Assembly (NCBI GenBank): GCA_016187325.1
Contig: JACPJY010000002.1
Span: 1-22,778, forward strand
Length of the DNA stretch: 22,778 nucleotides
DNA from: Rhodospirillales bacterium
Lineage (GTDB): Bacteria > Pseudomonadota > Alphaproteobacteria > Rhodospirillales > Casp-alpha2
Direction: 5' to 3'
The notes under the pieces are model-generated. The model searched no databases. It saw nothing but the letters and a program-made list of their open reading frames with translations, and was not told the origin of the DNA. The position numbers and the translations under genes are program-made. Positions 21,849-22,778 of this stretch are shown here, piece by piece (the first letter of the stretch is position 1; the number at the start of each line of letters is the position of its first letter).

Positions 21849-22109
21849 ATGTCGTCCGAAAAATCTCAAAACGTCCAGGACGTTTTTCTGAACCATATCC
21901 GGAAGCAGAAGACGCCGGTGACAATTTTCCTGGTTAACGGCGTGAAGCTTCAGGGAATCGTGACTTGGTTCGACAATTTCTCCGTGCTGCTGCGACGGGA
22001 CGGTCATACGCAACTGGTCTACAAGCATGCCATATCCACGGTCATGCCGTCGGTGCCGATCCAGTTGTTCGAGCCGGAAAAGGAGGCGGACGCTGCCCAG
22101 CCAGCGTAA
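21849..22109 (+). CDS. hfq: RNA chaperone Hfq
   Basis: Hexameric Sm-like protein that pairs small RNAs with mRNAs, 86 residues. The Sm1 motif V-T-I-F-L-V-N-G-V-K-L-Q-G-I-V-T-W-F-D-N-F-S-V-L-L is complete. The Sm2 motif Y-K-H-A-I-S-T-V carries the uridine-binding Y-K-H. N-terminal Q-N-V-Q-D-V-F-L-N supplies the proximal-face Gln. The short tail is acidic (F-E-P-E-K-E-A-D). The start is ATG 21849, placed 8 bases after a G6 ribosome-binding site; an in-frame GTG at 21840 overlaps that site and is unlikely. hflX follows in the same frame 12 bp after the stop, the normal hfq-hflX order. Confidence 0.97.
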   Translation: MSSEKSQNVQDVFLNHIRKQKTPVTIFLVNGVKLQGIVTWFDNFSVLLRRDGHTQLVYKHAISTVMPSVPIQLFEPEKEADAAQPA

Positions 22110-22121
22110 CCGCCGGCTCGA

Positions 22122-22778
22122 TTGACGGGAACCCGGGGACCCGGCCGGGGATTTCCCGCCGCTGAGGGGACCGGGATCACCTGCCTGGTGGTCCATCCGC
22201 GCCTGAAGTCGGCTTCGCTCGGCTCCCGCGAAGATTTGTTGCTGGCCGAGGCGGTGGGCCTTGCCCGCGCCATCGACCTCGACGTCGTCCACACCGAAAT
22301 GGTGGCGCTGGAACGCCGCCGTCCGTCGACCTTGCTCGGCTCCGGCGTCGTCGAGCGTCTGGGCCGGGTGATCGCCGGCGATGGCAACGGCCGGCCCAAG
22401 GTCGCCGTCGCTGTCGTCGACGCCGCGTTGACGCCGGTCCAGCAGCGCAACCTGGAACGGGCCTGGAAGTGCAAGGTGGTCGACCGCACCGGCCTGATCC
22501 TTGAGATCTTCGCCGCCCGCGCCCGCACCCGGGAGGGCCGACTGCAGGTCGAGTTGGCGTCGCTGACCTACCAGAAGAGCCGCCTGGTCCGCACCTGGAC
22601 TCACCTCGAACGGCAGCGCGGCGGCACCCGGGCGCTCGGCGGTCCCGGCGAGACCCAGATTGAATCCGACCGTCGCCAGATCGGCGAGCGAATCACCCGC
22701 GTCAAGCGCGAGCTCGGCGACGTCAAGCGCACCCGCCAGCTTCACCGCCAGGCCCGCCGACGAGTGCAGTATCCGGTG
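22122..22778 (+). CDS. hflX: GTPase HflX, 3' partial
   Basis: N-terminal part (219 codons) of the ribosome-associated GTPase HflX, which splits stalled 70S ribosomes. Family motifs are V-V-H-P near the start, L-G-S-G-V-V-E-R-L (substrate-like N-domain), and L-T-P-V-Q-Q-R-N-L-E with D-R-T-G-L-I-L-E-I-F-A-A-R-A-R-T-R-E-G. After these come Q-V-E-L-A-S-L-T-Y and G-G-P-G-E-T-Q-I-E-S-D-R-R. The window ends at Q-Y-P-V, right before the expected Walker A motif. No ATG exists before the conserved part. TTG 22122 is the first plausible start after the hfq stop, with no good ribosome-binding site, so the first 19 or so residues are uncertain. The gene is probably co-transcribed with hfq. Confidence 0.9.
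   Translation, partial: MTGTRGPGRGFPAAEGTGITCLVVHPRLKSASLGSREDLLLAEAVGLARAIDLDVVHTEMVALERRRPSTLLGSGVVERLGRVIAGDGNGRPKVAVAVVDAALTPVQQRNLERAWKCKVVDRTGLILEIFAARARTREGRLQVELASLTYQKSRLVRTWTHLERQRGGTRALGGPGETQIESDRRQIGERITRVKRELGDVKRTRQLHRQARRRVQYPV

Noticed and set aside
1..22778. CRISPR array, insertion sequence, prophage or toxin-antitoxin pair
   Set aside because: No regular direct repeats with spacers, no transposase or phage-type genes, and no typical toxin-antitoxin pair were found. All sizeable regions are filled by recognisable core genes.

Overview
The window is a gene-dense stretch of about 23 kb from a GC-rich alphaproteobacterial chromosome. The gene order points to the Rhodospirillales or a close relative. 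Markers for this are a membrane H+-pyrophosphatase, a ubiquinol-cytochrome c chaperone gene next to a DUF177/YceD gene, rpmF-plsX-fabH-ihfA-merR, a fused ispDF, and the block dusB-ntrB-ntrC-ntrY-ntrX-trkA-dat-hfq-hflX. No phage, insertion sequence or CRISPR array is visible, so this is mostly core genome. Taxonomy is inferred from gene content and order; no search was run.

Layout. Positions 2-1930 hold the 3' part of hppA, which converges on bamE (minus strand). A short divergent promoter region (2480-2633) separates bamE from a plus-strand run: cytochrome bc1 chaperone, yceD, rpmF, plsX, fabH, ihfA and a MerR-type regulator. That run covers ribosome assembly, entry into fatty acid and phospholipid synthesis, and nucleoid architecture. 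A tRNA-Pro(GGG) gene follows. The gene-free stretch 7261-7618 is the oddest DNA in the window. It holds an intrinsic terminator reading on the minus strand, a perfect 16-bp CRP-like palindrome, and a 50-bp island with only three G/C bases that carries an inverted repeat and an exact IHF consensus. A small minus-strand cluster comes next: an unknown 96-residue protein, a STAS-domain protein and a thioredoxin-like [2Fe-2S] ferredoxin. Then come cutA (plus), bifunctional ispDF (minus) and a ypjD-like cytochrome c assembly family membrane protein (plus).

From 11459 to the right edge the genes are tightly packed on the plus strand. dusB and the two nitrogen-related two-component systems NtrB/NtrC and NtrY/NtrX are mostly start/stop-overlapped. 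They are followed by trkA (K+ uptake regulator), a class IV (D-amino acid type) aminotransferase, a HAD phosphatase, hfq and the 5' part of hflX.

Two proteins in this otherwise conventional region look damaged or repurposed. The aminotransferase has kept its catalytic Lys and its Arg-x-His carboxylate trap. It lacks about 31 residues that normally carry the E-G-S-S-S-N cofactor-anchoring motif. NtrX lacks the sigma54-contacting GAFTGA motif, as is known for its family, and in addition has Gly in place of the Walker B glutamate. I saw no clear candidate for an entirely new multi-gene system. The aminotransferase deletion, the NtrX active site and the 7261-7618 intergenic region are the best places to look further.
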